Assembly (NCBI GenBank): GCA_945868215.1
Contig: CAMBLN010000003.1
Location: 1-48,889, forward strand
Source: Opitutus sp. GAS368
Lineage (GTDB): Bacteria > Verrucomicrobiota > Verrucomicrobiia > Opitutales > Opitutaceae
Length of the DNA: 48,889 nt
Reading direction: 5' to 3'
Both the position numbers and the translations under genes were made by a program. The notes under the pieces are model-generated. The model did not search any database. It saw nothing but the letters and a program-made list of their open reading frames with translations, and had not been told where the DNA came from. Positions 1-10,578 of the stretch are shown here, one piece after another (within the stretch, counting starts at the first letter, position 1; every line of letters starts with the position of its first letter).

Positions 1-74
1 ACCTCTGGCTCGCGACCTCCTACCAGTAGAAGTTCTAGGACTCACCCTAAGGCCACCCTACCCACCCATCCCAC

Positions 75-110
75 CCGGCCGGCGCTCTCAAAAAGCGCCG
101 GCTTTTTTGT
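75..110 (+). terminator. Rho-independent terminator-like hairpin (GCCGGCGCT...AGCGCCGGC TTTTTT)
   Basis: GC-rich inverted repeat followed by a T-tract. Confidence 0.75.
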
Positions 111-134
111 GCCTCGTGACAACCCAACCGCCGC

Positions 135-992
135 TCACCGAAACCGAGCAATCCTCTCCGCCACATCCGCGCGCAGCCGTTCGATGTGCGCCAGCGTAAA
201 CTCCGCCACGTCCCGCGTCTCGTCCGCGACCAGCGGCGTCAGGTCCATGCCCCAGGTGATCCCCGAAATTTTATCCGTCGCGTGCGACGTGTGAAACGTC
301 GCGTGCGCCAGCCTCCGCCCGAGCGCCGCGAGATCGTAGCGCTTCCCTCCCGTCACCTGCGAATCAAACACGCGCAACAACGCCCCCGCCAGCTCCGGCC
401 GCCTCCCGCTGTCGAGCGCGACTTTGTCCGTGTCCACCAGCCAGTCCAGATCCCGCCACACTTCGCAACCGATCACCCGCTTCGGCCGCTTCTCCGCCGG
501 CAGCGCCCGCATCGCCTCCAGACACCGCAAAAACACCGCCACGTGCGTGTCATGTTTGTCCGCCGGCTGGTGCAGATACACCACCTCCGGCGAACACCCG
601 CCGAAAATCGCCGCCAGGTCCGCCGCCACGCCCGCATGCCCCGGCTTCTTCACGTCCGCGCTCGCATGCGCCAACTGCACTTGCACCGCATACCCGCCGA
701 TCCGCGCCGCCTCGCGTTGCTCATCCCGCCGTATCGCCTGCATCTGGTCATCCGTGAACGCCGCATACGGACCCGACCTCGGCGAACCCGCCCCGTTCGT
801 CACGACCACCCCGCCGAACGCCCGTTTGTCCGGCTGATCCAGACAATCGCAAATCCCATCATACGCGAGGATCTCGATGTCGTCCTGATGCGCCGCCACG
901 CACAAATGCGTCACCCGCGCCAGCGCGTCGGCGGCATCGCCCCCGGCGGGCACAAACACATCGGCGCGAGGCTGAGAAAATGACAACGGCAT
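135..992 (-). CDS. PIG-L family deacetylase
   Basis: ORF 135..1025; motif VAAHQDDIEILAYDGI typical of PIG-L/LmbE; likely start at MPLSFSQPRADVF (992). Confidence 0.8.
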   Translation of the reverse strand: MPLSFSQPRADVFVPAGGDAADALARVTHLCVAAHQDDIEILAYDGICDCLDQPDKRAFGGVVVTNGAGSPRSGPYAAFTDDQMQAIRRDEQREAARIGGYAVQVQLAHASADVKKPGHAGVAADLAAIFGGCSPEVVYLHQPADKHDTHVAVFLRCLEAMRALPAEKRPKRVIGCEVWRDLDWLVDTDKVALDSGRRPELAGALLRVFDSQVTGGKRYDLAALGRRLAHATFHTSHATDKISGITWGMDLTPLVADETRDVAEFTLAHIERLRADVAERIARFR

Positions 993-1228
993 GGGATGAA
1001 TAAAAACTCCCGCGAGCATCCCCACTTCACCCCCTCCCGCAAGCCCCTACATCCGCGCGCTTCCTGCACGTCCGCCCCGTAGGGTCGCACCTCGCGTGCG
1101 GACCCTTCCGTCACTACCCACTACTCAATACCCGCTACCCGCTACTTCCCCAAGATTTTGTTTGCCCCGCCCAAACGCCCCCGCTTCGCTTCGCCTTCCG
1201 CTGGAAACAGCGGGAGAAAATGAGTCGT

Positions 1229-1305
1229 CGGGACGTAGCTTAGCCTGGTAGAGCGCTACATTCGGGTTGTAGAGGTCGAGAGTTCGAATCTCTCCGTCCC
1301 GACCA
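1229..1305 (+). tRNA. tRNA-Pro (anticodon CGG), CCA encoded
   Basis: CGGGACG/CGTCCCG acceptor, CTACA-TTCGGGT-TGTAG anticodon arm, GTTCGAATC T-loop, terminal ACCA. Confidence 0.93.
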
Positions 1306-1402
1306 TTTTCCCTCCGCCGGTCATTTTGATCCGCTTTGTATCTGGCCGTCTGACAGCGGATAAAGTTGAACCTCGGCCTGCATTGACTGCGTATCCGGGC
1401 TT

Positions 1403-2887
1403 ATGCGTCTCCGACTCGCCCCGTCCGCAGCTTGCGCCGTCCTTTCGTTGCTCGCGCCCTTCGCCTCCCTTCGCGCGCAACCCATCGAGGCCTTGGATGA
1501 TCGCGTATGGACAAGCGTGACCGGCACGAAAATAACCGCCCGTCTCGCCTACATCCCGGACCACAAAAACCCCAACGCCCCGCTCCTCCTGATTCCGGCC
1601 GACACCAACCGTCCGCCCGTCTCGCTCCCCAAGTCGTCCCTCGTCCTGGACGATCAACGCTACCTGGATTACGCGCGCAATCCGTCGCTGTCCCTCATGG
1701 ACTCCGACGATCTTCGCAAAAATCCCCTCACCTACAACGACGGCGAACCCGTCCCCGGCGACTACGGTTATTTCTACCACCGCTCGGCCTTGGCCTCCTT
1801 CTACAACAAAAAGAAAAAGCAGTGGTTCGCCGTCGAGTTGGACTCCCTGTCCGCCGAATCCCAACAACGCCTGCACAAGGGAGAGAAAATTCTCCGCCCG
1901 CTCGAAACTCCAACCTCCGCCCGCGTCCCGCGCATCCCGGTTTCAGACTCCGCGTTCTCGCTGAAAAACGTCCCGCTGATCACCCAGGCCGGCAGCTATT
2001 GCGTGCCGACTTCCGCCGCGATGATCGCCCGCTATCACGGGTTTCGCACCACCCAAAAAGAACTCGCCTACCTTTCCTCGACCGCCTCCCGCCGGCACAA
2101 GGGAACCTGGGCCAGCGACATGGCCAACGCGATGGAGTCGCTCGGTTTCCTTGCCGAGACCCGCGTGTGGAACGACTTCGACACCGACACCGATTTCGCC
2201 CGCTTCCAACGTGAGGTCCTGCCCTTCATCCGCTCTTCGCTCTAGAACGACGGCCCCCTCTACGTTTCGTTCAAGGCCGGCGTTTACGGCAGCTCGGGCC
2301 ACGGCTGCGTCATCGTCGGCTACGACGACCGCGGCAAGGGTGAGCTTCGCATCCACAATCCCTGGGGCAAACGCGAGGAATACACCTACCGCGATTTCAG
2401 CCTCAAGGCCCGCGAAGTCGTGCGCTTCCACATGCAGGCTCCGGCCACGGGCGATGCCGTCGCGCTGGAGCAACGGGTGATCAAGGCCTTTCACCGTCCG
2501 CCCGTGGACCTCACCGATGCCATGGCGTTGCTCAAGCAGGCCGGCGTCAAATCCGCGCTTCGCCTGCATGGCCGCCAGGACCGGCGTGACGACAAATTCG
2601 AGATGGAGCGCTGGGCGCTCTCGCGCGGTTTCCCGGTGCTGACGTCGGCGCTGGAGCACCACCCCGTCTGCCTTATTCCCGCTTCGCGCGACGACCGCAT
2701 CATCGGCTGGTATTTGTTTCGCCTGGAGACGGGCAACCCCGCGCCGTTCGTCCGCGCCTTGGGCCGCCAGGGCTGGAGCGAGCCGGCCCGCGCGCCCTTG
2801 GACCCGGTCTTCAAAACTTGGTCCACCCCCGTCAACATCCCCCGCGACTTCGCCTGGGACATGCCCCTGATCGAGATCGACGAATAA
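1403..2887 (+). pseudogene. Secreted C39-like papain-fold peptidase with N-terminal SHD1-like domain, interrupted by a single in-frame TAG (2243-2245)
   Basis: ORFs 1403..2245 and 2420..2887 are in the same frame; 2246-2419 is open. Cys motif (GSYCVPTSAAMIARYHG) lies before the TAG; His/Asn motifs (GHGCVIVGYDD, IHNPWG) lie after it. Confidence 0.75.
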
Positions 2888-2955
2888 CCCCTCAACGGCA
2901 AGCGCTGCTTAATGTGTCGCAAAATTGCCGTAAATTAAGCACATCCGCCGCGACA

Positions 2956-2983
2956 TGATAAGAAAATGGCCATTTTCTTTACA
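2956..2983. promoter_or_regulatory. Operator-like palindrome 1 upstream of fic (TGATAAGAAAATGG|CCATTTTCTTTACA)
   Basis: 12/14 paired positions; perfect 20-bp core AAGAAAATGGCCATTTTCTT. Confidence 0.6.
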
Positions 2984-2996
2984 CGTTTTGCTAACG

Positions 2997-3024
2997 TGAT
3001 AAGAAAAAGCCCATTTCCTTATCA
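2997..3024. promoter_or_regulatory. Operator-like palindrome 2 upstream of fic (TGATAAGAAAAAGC|CCATTTCCTTATCA)
   Basis: 11/14 paired positions; same half-site as palindrome 1; ends 2 nt before the likely fic start ATG at 3026. Confidence 0.6.
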
Positions 3025-3025
3025 T

Positions 3026-4102
3026 ATGGCCACTCCGCTCACTTCTCTCCCGCTACCGCCTTCCGTGGTATTGGAGACTCCGGACGTCCTTCGCCAGCTC
3101 GCCCGGTCTCACCGGCAACTCGCCGAGCTTAAAGGTGTGGTAGGCACCATTCCCAACGAGAGCATCCTTATCGATACCCTTGCGCTGCAAGAGGCCAAGG
3201 ACTCCTCCGAAATCGAAAACATCGTCACGACGGAGGATGAGCTTTTCCAGGGCGACGCCACCACCGCCCAGTTTTCCTCCCTCGCCGCCAAAGAGGTCCA
3301 CAGCTATGCCACCGCACTGAAGCTCGGTTTCGCCCGCGTGCGCGAACAACGTTTCCTGCGGCTCGACGACGTGCTCGCCATTCAAGCCACCCTGCTGGAA
3401 AGCCGCGTCGGCCTGCGCACGCTCCCTGGCACCGTGTTGCGCAGTCAGGACAGCGGCGCGGTAGTTTACACGCCGCCGCAAGAGGGCGATGAAATCGTCC
3501 GGTTGATGGGCAATTTTTTGGAGCATTTTCACGCGGATGATGAGACCGCCGGGCTCGACCCGCTTGTGCGCATGGCAGTGCTCCATCACCAGTTCGAGAG
3601 CATTCACCCGTTCTACGACGGCAATGGCCGCACGGGACGCATCTTGAACCTGCTCCACCTCGTGCTCCACGGCTTGCTCGACCTGCCGGTCCTCTATCTC
3701 AGCCGCTACATCGTGCGCAACAAGGCCAACTACTATCACCATCTCCAGACGGTAAGAGACACCGGCGCATGGTCGGCCTGGGTGCTCTACATACTCAAGG
3801 CGGTGGAAGAGACCGCGCGGCAGACGATCGCCCAAGTCCACGGCATCCGCGATCTCATGCAGTCCACCAAGCATCGTCTGCGCACGGAGCTGCCGCGGGT
3901 GTATAGTCAGGATCTGCTGAATAATCTCTTCCGCCATCCCTACACGAAGATCGATTTCATCGAACGCGATCTCGGCGTCTCGCGCCCGACCGCCGTCCGC
4001 TACCTCGATCAACTCACGAAGGCTGGCTTCGTGAAAAAGGTGAAGCTCGGCCGCACCAACTTCTACATCAACGAATCACTGTTCAAGCTGCTCTCCTCTT
4101 AA
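3026..4102 (+). CDS. Fic family protein with C-terminal winged-HTH
   Basis: HPFYDGNGRTGRILN Fic motif; C-terminal VSRPTAVRYLDQLTKAGFVKKVKLGRTNFYIN wHTH; the upstream ATG at 2966 lies inside palindrome 1, so 3026 is preferred. Confidence 0.88.
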   Translation: MATPLTSLPLPPSVVLETPDVLRQLARSHRQLAELKGVVGTIPNESILIDTLALQEAKDSSEIENIVTTEDELFQGDATTAQFSSLAAKEVHSYATALKLGFARVREQRFLRLDDVLAIQATLLESRVGLRTLPGTVLRSQDSGAVVYTPPQEGDEIVRLMGNFLEHFHADDETAGLDPLVRMAVLHHQFESIHPFYDGNGRTGRILNLLHLVLHGLLDLPVLYLSRYIVRNKANYYHHLQTVRDTGAWSAWVLYILKAVEETARQTIAQVHGIRDLMQSTKHRLRTELPRVYSQDLLNNLFRHPYTKIDFIERDLGVSRPTAVRYLDQLTKAGFVKKVKLGRTNFYINESLFKLLSS

Positions 4103-4107
4103 ACAAC

Positions 4108-4278
4108 ATGAACGAAGCCGAGACACGCGCCGAGCATATCGACCCCGCCTTGAAAGCGGCCGGCTGGGGCGTCGTCGAGGGCAGCAGGATTCTCCGCGAG
4201 CACCGCATCACCGCCGGGCGCATCGAGGGCAGGGTCGGCGCGGGAAGGCCGACATCGCCAATTAGGCGCCACAGTTGA
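4108..4278 (+). pseudogene. Truncated N-terminus of a type I restriction HsdR / DEAD-DEAH helicase-like protein
   Basis: Own translation MNEAETRAEHIDPALKAAGWGVVEGSRILREHRITAGRIEG...* resembles the HsdR N-terminus (RxEHIDPALKAAGWG), ends after 56 aa. Confidence 0.6.
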
Positions 4279-4295
4279 TGATCCACCGCGCCTCG

Positions 4296-4949
4296 ATGTC
4301 CCCGTTAAACGTAAAACCACTTGGAGCCGAACCCTCCGGCAACGCGACCTGCAAAGGCATAATCACCGAATGGAACGAGGCCAAAGGCTACGGTTTCATC
4401 GATGACGGGAAGCACCGCGTCTTCGCCCATATCCGCGACTTCACCGAGCGACCACACAACCCAAAGCCCGGGGACAAGGTCACCTACTCCCTCGGCACGG
4501 ACCGCCAGGGGCGGACTTGCGCCCAGCGCATCAATCTGCCGTTCAGCGGAGTTCCCCTGCGCCCGGCCCACTTTATTGTGCTTGCCGTCCTCTTGATTAC
4601 GCCCGGCATCGCCATTGCCCGTCTTTTTTGGACGGATCTCGCTTGGGCGCTGTCCGGCTGGGTCGTGCTGGCGTCGGCCGTCACCTACGGCCTCTACGCT
4701 TGGGACAAACGCTGCGCCCAACGGGGCGAATGGCGCATCTCCGAAAAAATGCTCCACCTCTGGGAATTGCTGGGCGGTTGGCCCGGCGCGTTTCTCGCGC
4801 AGCGTCGTCTCCGGCACAAAAGCTCCAAGCCTTCCTACCAATTCACATTTTGGCTGATCGTAATCCTCCACCACTACCTCGCCATCGACGCCCAACTTCA
4901 GTGGCGCCTGTTCACCAAGGCACGCGTGTGGTTCGAATCACTCGGCTGA
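4296..4949 (+). CDS. Cold-shock domain + DUF1294 membrane protein
   Basis: CSD-like CKGIITEWNEAKGYGFIDDGKHRVFAHI...; C-terminal DUF1294-like WDKRCAQRGEWRISEKMLHLWELLGGWPGAFLAQR. Confidence 0.85.
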   Translation: MSPLNVKPLGAEPSGNATCKGIITEWNEAKGYGFIDDGKHRVFAHIRDFTERPHNPKPGDKVTYSLGTDRQGRTCAQRINLPFSGVPLRPAHFIVLAVLLITPGIAIARLFWTDLAWALSGWVVLASAVTYGLYAWDKRCAQRGEWRISEKMLHLWELLGGWPGAFLAQRRLRHKSSKPSYQFTFWLIVILHHYLAIDAQLQWRLFTKARVWFESLG

Positions 4950-5139
4950 CCACGGCTTCCGGTCGCCATCCCGCCACGTTTCCCGGGGCCGCATGATCCC
5001 ATCCATCGACACAGGAACGAAAACCCTGCAAATGCGGCCTGTCCGTTCCGCACCCGCTCCGGAAAAATCCGTGCCCATCCGTGCAATCCGTGGTCAAAAC
5101 CTCCGATTCTTCCCTAACAGGCTCACCACCCGCCCCGCT

Positions 5140-6444
5140 TTACGGTGCCGGACCCCAGCGTTTCGTGAACGGATAATAGATGAACAGCGGACGCCCCACG
5201 ACATCCTTGGCGGGCACCGTGCCCCAGTAACGGCTGTCCTGGCTGTTCGCCGAATTGTCGCCCATCGCGATATACGAATCTTCAGGAACCGTGAAGGTTG
5301 CCCCTTCCGCAAGGATCCCGCCCGCACGATAACCCGGATAATTCCCTTCCCGCGTCGCGTTGCGGTTGAACGCCTTTGAGCCCGTGATCGGCTTGCCGTT
5401 GCGATAAAGCACCGGCTCGCGGATCTCCAGCTTGTCCCCCGGCGTGCCCACCAACCGCTTGATGTAATACTGCTCCAACTGACGCCCCGCCGCATCCTGC
5501 ATGTAGTGGCTGTTGATGTTGTCCGTGCGGAAAACAAACCCGTCGCCCACCTGCGGTCTCACAAAATGATAACTTACCCGGTCCACGAAAAGCTGGTCCC
5601 CCGTGAGAATGTCGAACGACAGCACGCGCCCTCCCGCCCTCACGGTTTTGCCCGTCCTGACAAAGCGGATACGCTCCACGCCCGCCGCCGTGGTCACGTC
5701 TTTGTCCACATACTGCCCGCTCTGCGCCTTCGCCTCGATGGCGTCCGCCAAGGTATCCGCACCGGGAAAAAACGCCTCGCGGATCACCCAGTCGAAATCA
5801 AAGTCCAGCGGCACTTGCGTCGTCACCAACCGGTCGCCGACCATCAGCGAATACTCGCGGTTGCGCGCAGGGAAAACCACCCAGGAGCGGCCGGCCACCT
5901 CGCGATACTTCACCAGCCCGCGCGGCTGGCGTCCGGCGATCGGAACCAGAATTTCTCCGTCCACCGGCGCGTCCATCGTGCGCGGACGCGCCCCCATCGC
6001 GACCAGTCTCAACGCTCTGCCTGCCGCGCCGGGTTCGTCCGCCTTCGTCTCGAAAACTTCGGGCGTCATGCCGTTGTAACTCGGCCACATCGAGTTGGTC
6101 GGGATCTTGAACGGCTGCACAAAATACATGCGGGCGCCCAGGATCACGATGGCCGCGACGAGGAAAAATTCCACGTTCTCAACCAGTCCCGACTTCGGGT
6201 AATGCGACCCGCCGGTGCGGCGCAGCACGCCTTCGAGCGCTTCGATGGCCAACTTCAGTTTGGCCGCGTTGTCGCGTTCCTTGAGCGCGATGCGCACCCC
6301 GGCGATGTGCGACTGCAATTCGCCCACGAGCGGCGCCGCCAGCACGTCGCGGCGGTAGTGGTAAACCTTCTCCGCAAGCTCCAGCCAGTTGGCCGCAAGG
6401 CCGCGCATTTTCTTTTCCTGCGAATCAAAAAGTCCGAAAAACAT
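5140..6444 (-). CDS. lepB: Signal peptidase I (Ser/Lys type, large insertion)
   Basis: PTNSMWPSYNGMTPEVFE, YYIKRLVGTPGDKLEI, MGDNSANSQDSRYWG. Confidence 0.92.
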   Translation of the reverse strand: MFFGLFDSQEKKMRGLAANWLELAEKVYHYRRDVLAAPLVGELQSHIAGVRIALKERDNAAKLKLAIEALEGVLRRTGGSHYPKSGLVENVEFFLVAAIVILGARMYFVQPFKIPTNSMWPSYNGMTPEVFETKADEPGAAGRALRLVAMGARPRTMDAPVDGEILVPIAGRQPRGLVKYREVAGRSWVVFPARNREYSLMVGDRLVTTQVPLDFDFDWVIREAFFPGADTLADAIEAKAQSGQYVDKDVTTAAGVERIRFVRTGKTVRAGGRVLSFDILTGDQLFVDRVSYHFVRPQVGDGFVFRTDNINSHYMQDAAGRQLEQYYIKRLVGTPGDKLEIREPVLYRNGKPITGSKAFNRNATREGNYPGYRAGGILAEGATFTVPEDSYIAMGDNSANSQDSRYWGTVPAKDVVGRPLFIYYPFTKRWGPAP

Positions 6445-6536
6445 GATTGGAAATGTAGGAGCCCGTTTACGGGCGATTCGGGATATTAACGAAGTCGTGT
6501 AATGTTGGAATCGCCTGCAAGCAGGCTCCTACATTT
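6445..6536. repeat. REP-like pair in inverted orientation
   Basis: AATGTAGGAGCCCGTTTACGGGCGATTC facing GAATCGCCTGCAAGCAGGCTCCTACATT; each copy is GTAG + short hairpin. Confidence 0.75.
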
Positions 6537-6537
6537 T

Positions 6538-8331
<1,794 letters not shown>

Positions 8332-8421
8332 GCGGTCGAGCTGAGGGAGTCCCGTGGGGCGGGACTGCGGATGCGGTTAAAGTGGGTTAAGGGGCAAACG
8401 TGAGGCCGCCCCTCACGGCAT

Positions 8422-9333
8422 TCAAGCGGCTAAATCGGAAAACTCCGCGATGCTCTTCACCACCCACGCCTTGTCGGTTCGCTTGGCGAGGCCCGCCAGC
8501 ACCCCGCCCGGTCCGAGTTCGAGGAAGGTGGTCGCACCCGCGGCGACGGCCGAGCGCATGCAATCTTCCCATAGGACCGATGACACGACCTGCTTGACGA
8601 GCGCCTCGCGAATCGCGTCGGGATCGGAGACGGCTTGGCCGGTTGTGTTGGTGAAAACGGTGATGCCTGCGGCGGGTGCGTTGAACGCAACACCTTGCAG
8701 GTAAGCGGCGAACGCGGCGCGCGCGGGTTCCATCAGGCGGCTGTGGTAGGCGCCGGCGACATTGAGCGGGATGACTTTTTTGATGCCGCGATCCTTCGCG
8801 GCGGCGACCGCCGCTTCTACCTTGGACTTCTCGCCTGAAACGATGATCTGGCCGGGCGCGTTGAAATTGGCGGCCTCGATGTCAAAAGCGGCGCAAAGAT
8901 CGTAGATGGTCGCGCGTTCTTCGCCGAGAATGGCGGCCATGCTGCCGGTGGACTGCTCGCAGGCGACCTGCATGAGACGGCCGCGTTCGGCGACGATTTT
9001 GAGGCCCGTTGCAAAATCAAACACGCCGGCCGCCGTCAGTGCCGTGACTTCGCCGAGGCTCAGGCCGAAGGCGAACTTCACGTCGTCGAGCTTCCCCTGC
9101 TCTTTCAGAATAGCGTGAACCGCGAGGCCGTGGACGAAGAGCGCGGGTTGGCAGACTTTGGTCTGCGTGAGCTCGGTCTCGGGGCCTTCGAAACAGATTT
9201 TCGCCAGGTCCCAGCCAAGCACGCGGTTGGCCTCGTCGTAGAGGGCGCGCGCGGTCGCGGAGTTTTCGTAGAGCGACTTGCCCATGCCGACCTTCTGGGC
9301 GCCTTGTCCGGAAAAAATAAGTGCGGTTGCCAT
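8422..9333 (-). CDS. fabD: Malonyl CoA-acyl carrier protein transacylase
   Basis: FSGQGAQKVGMGKSLYE, FGLSLGEVTALTAAG. Confidence 0.95.
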   Translation of the reverse strand: MATALIFSGQGAQKVGMGKSLYENSATARALYDEANRVLGWDLAKICFEGPETELTQTKVCQPALFVHGLAVHAILKEQGKLDDVKFAFGLSLGEVTALTAAGVFDFATGLKIVAERGRLMQVACEQSTGSMAAILGEERATIYDLCAAFDIEAANFNAPGQIIVSGEKSKVEAAVAAAKDRGIKKVIPLNVAGAYHSRLMEPARAAFAAYLQGVAFNAPAAGITVFTNTTGQAVSDPDAIREALVKQVVSSVLWEDCMRSAVAAGATTFLELGPGGVLAGLAKRTDKAWVVKSIAEFSDLAA

Positions 9334-9408
9334 GATTGGAAACGACCACGGCTAAAGCCCCTCCATCCTGAAACCAAGCCCGAAAAAAACGGGCCCGATC
9401 CGGAATCG

Positions 9409-10497
9409 TCAGCTTTTGAAGAAGATACCTTTGAGATTCATCTCCAACGCCTGCGGATTCGGCGAGAACCGCAACGCCTCGGCCTTGCTCACCGTGCCCG
9501 CCTTCACCAGACGGAAAAGATCCCGGTTAAACGAATAACTCGTCGAATCCGCGCCGTTCTCGAGGATGCCTTGGATTTTCTCGAACTGGCCTTCCAGGAT
9601 CAGCGTTTTCACAACGGTGTCCGCATTGAGAATTTCGTTGGCCGGCACGCGACCGCCACCCTCCATCGTCGGAATAAGTTTCTGGCAGATGAAGCCGCGC
9701 AGCGAACCGGCAACCTGGCGTCGGGCCTGCACTTGTTGCTCGGGCGGGAAAAATTCAAACAAACGCGTCAACGCCTGCGCCACCGTGCCGGCATGCATCG
9801 TGGAAAACACCAGGTGCCCCGTCTCGGCCGCCGAAATGGCCGTCTCGAAGGTCTCCTTGTCGCGCATTTCACCGATCAGAATGATGTCGGGATTCTGGCG
9901 CAGCACCGACTTGATCGCGAGTTCGAAGGTCGGCACGTCGAGGCCGATCTCGCGCTGCTGGAACACCGATTTGTCGTCCTGAAACGTGAACTCGATGGGG
10001 TCTTCCAACGTGACGATGTGCTTGTCGGCGTTCTCGTTGATCCAGCCCAGCATGGCCGCCATCGTGGAGCTCTTGCCCGAACCGGTCGCACCGCACACCA
10101 GCACGATTCCATCCTTGGCCTTGGCGATGTGCAGCAACGGCTCGGGATTCAGCCCGAGATTCGCAAACGTCGGCACCCGGCTCTTGATGTGTCGGAACAC
10201 GATGCTCGCCGTGCCGCGCTGGTGAAAGCCGTTCACGCGAAACCGCCCGATGCCCTCGGCCGTGTAGGCGAAGTCCACCTGGCCCTCTTCTTCCCAGCGG
10301 GGTTTGAACACCCGCGGCACATGCGTATCGACAAACTCGCGCACTTCCGCCGCCGAGATCGGATCCATGTCCACCGGCTTGAGGCGCCCCGACATGCGCA
10401 CATAGCCGGGCTTGTTTGACTTGATCACGATGTCGCTCGCCCCGCTTTCGACGGCCAGTTTGAGCAAGTCGTTAAAGATTTCTGTGGTTTGCGACAT
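9409..10497 (-). CDS. pilT: PilT-family type IV pilus twitching ATPase
   Basis: GATGSGKSSTMAAMLGWIN Walker A, DIILIGEMRDKETFETAISAAETGHLVFSTMH; start MSQTTEIF at 10497. Confidence 0.9.
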   Translation of the reverse strand: MSQTTEIFNDLLKLAVESGASDIVIKSNKPGYVRMSGRLKPVDMDPISAAEVREFVDTHVPRVFKPRWEEEGQVDFAYTAEGIGRFRVNGFHQRGTASIVFRHIKSRVPTFANLGLNPEPLLHIAKAKDGIVLVCGATGSGKSSTMAAMLGWINENADKHIVTLEDPIEFTFQDDKSVFQQREIGLDVPTFELAIKSVLRQNPDIILIGEMRDKETFETAISAAETGHLVFSTMHAGTVAQALTRLFEFFPPEQQVQARRQVAGSLRGFICQKLIPTMEGGGRVPANEILNADTVVKTLILEGQFEKIQGILENGADSTSYSFNRDLFRLVKAGTVSKAEALRFSPNPQALEMNLKGIFFKS

Positions 10498-10578
10498 GGA
10501 GTTGGAGCGGATGAAAAACGTTGCGGATTTGGTAAAGTGGGGTGCTGTGCTGTGCAAGGTATCTTCAGAAATCCCTCC

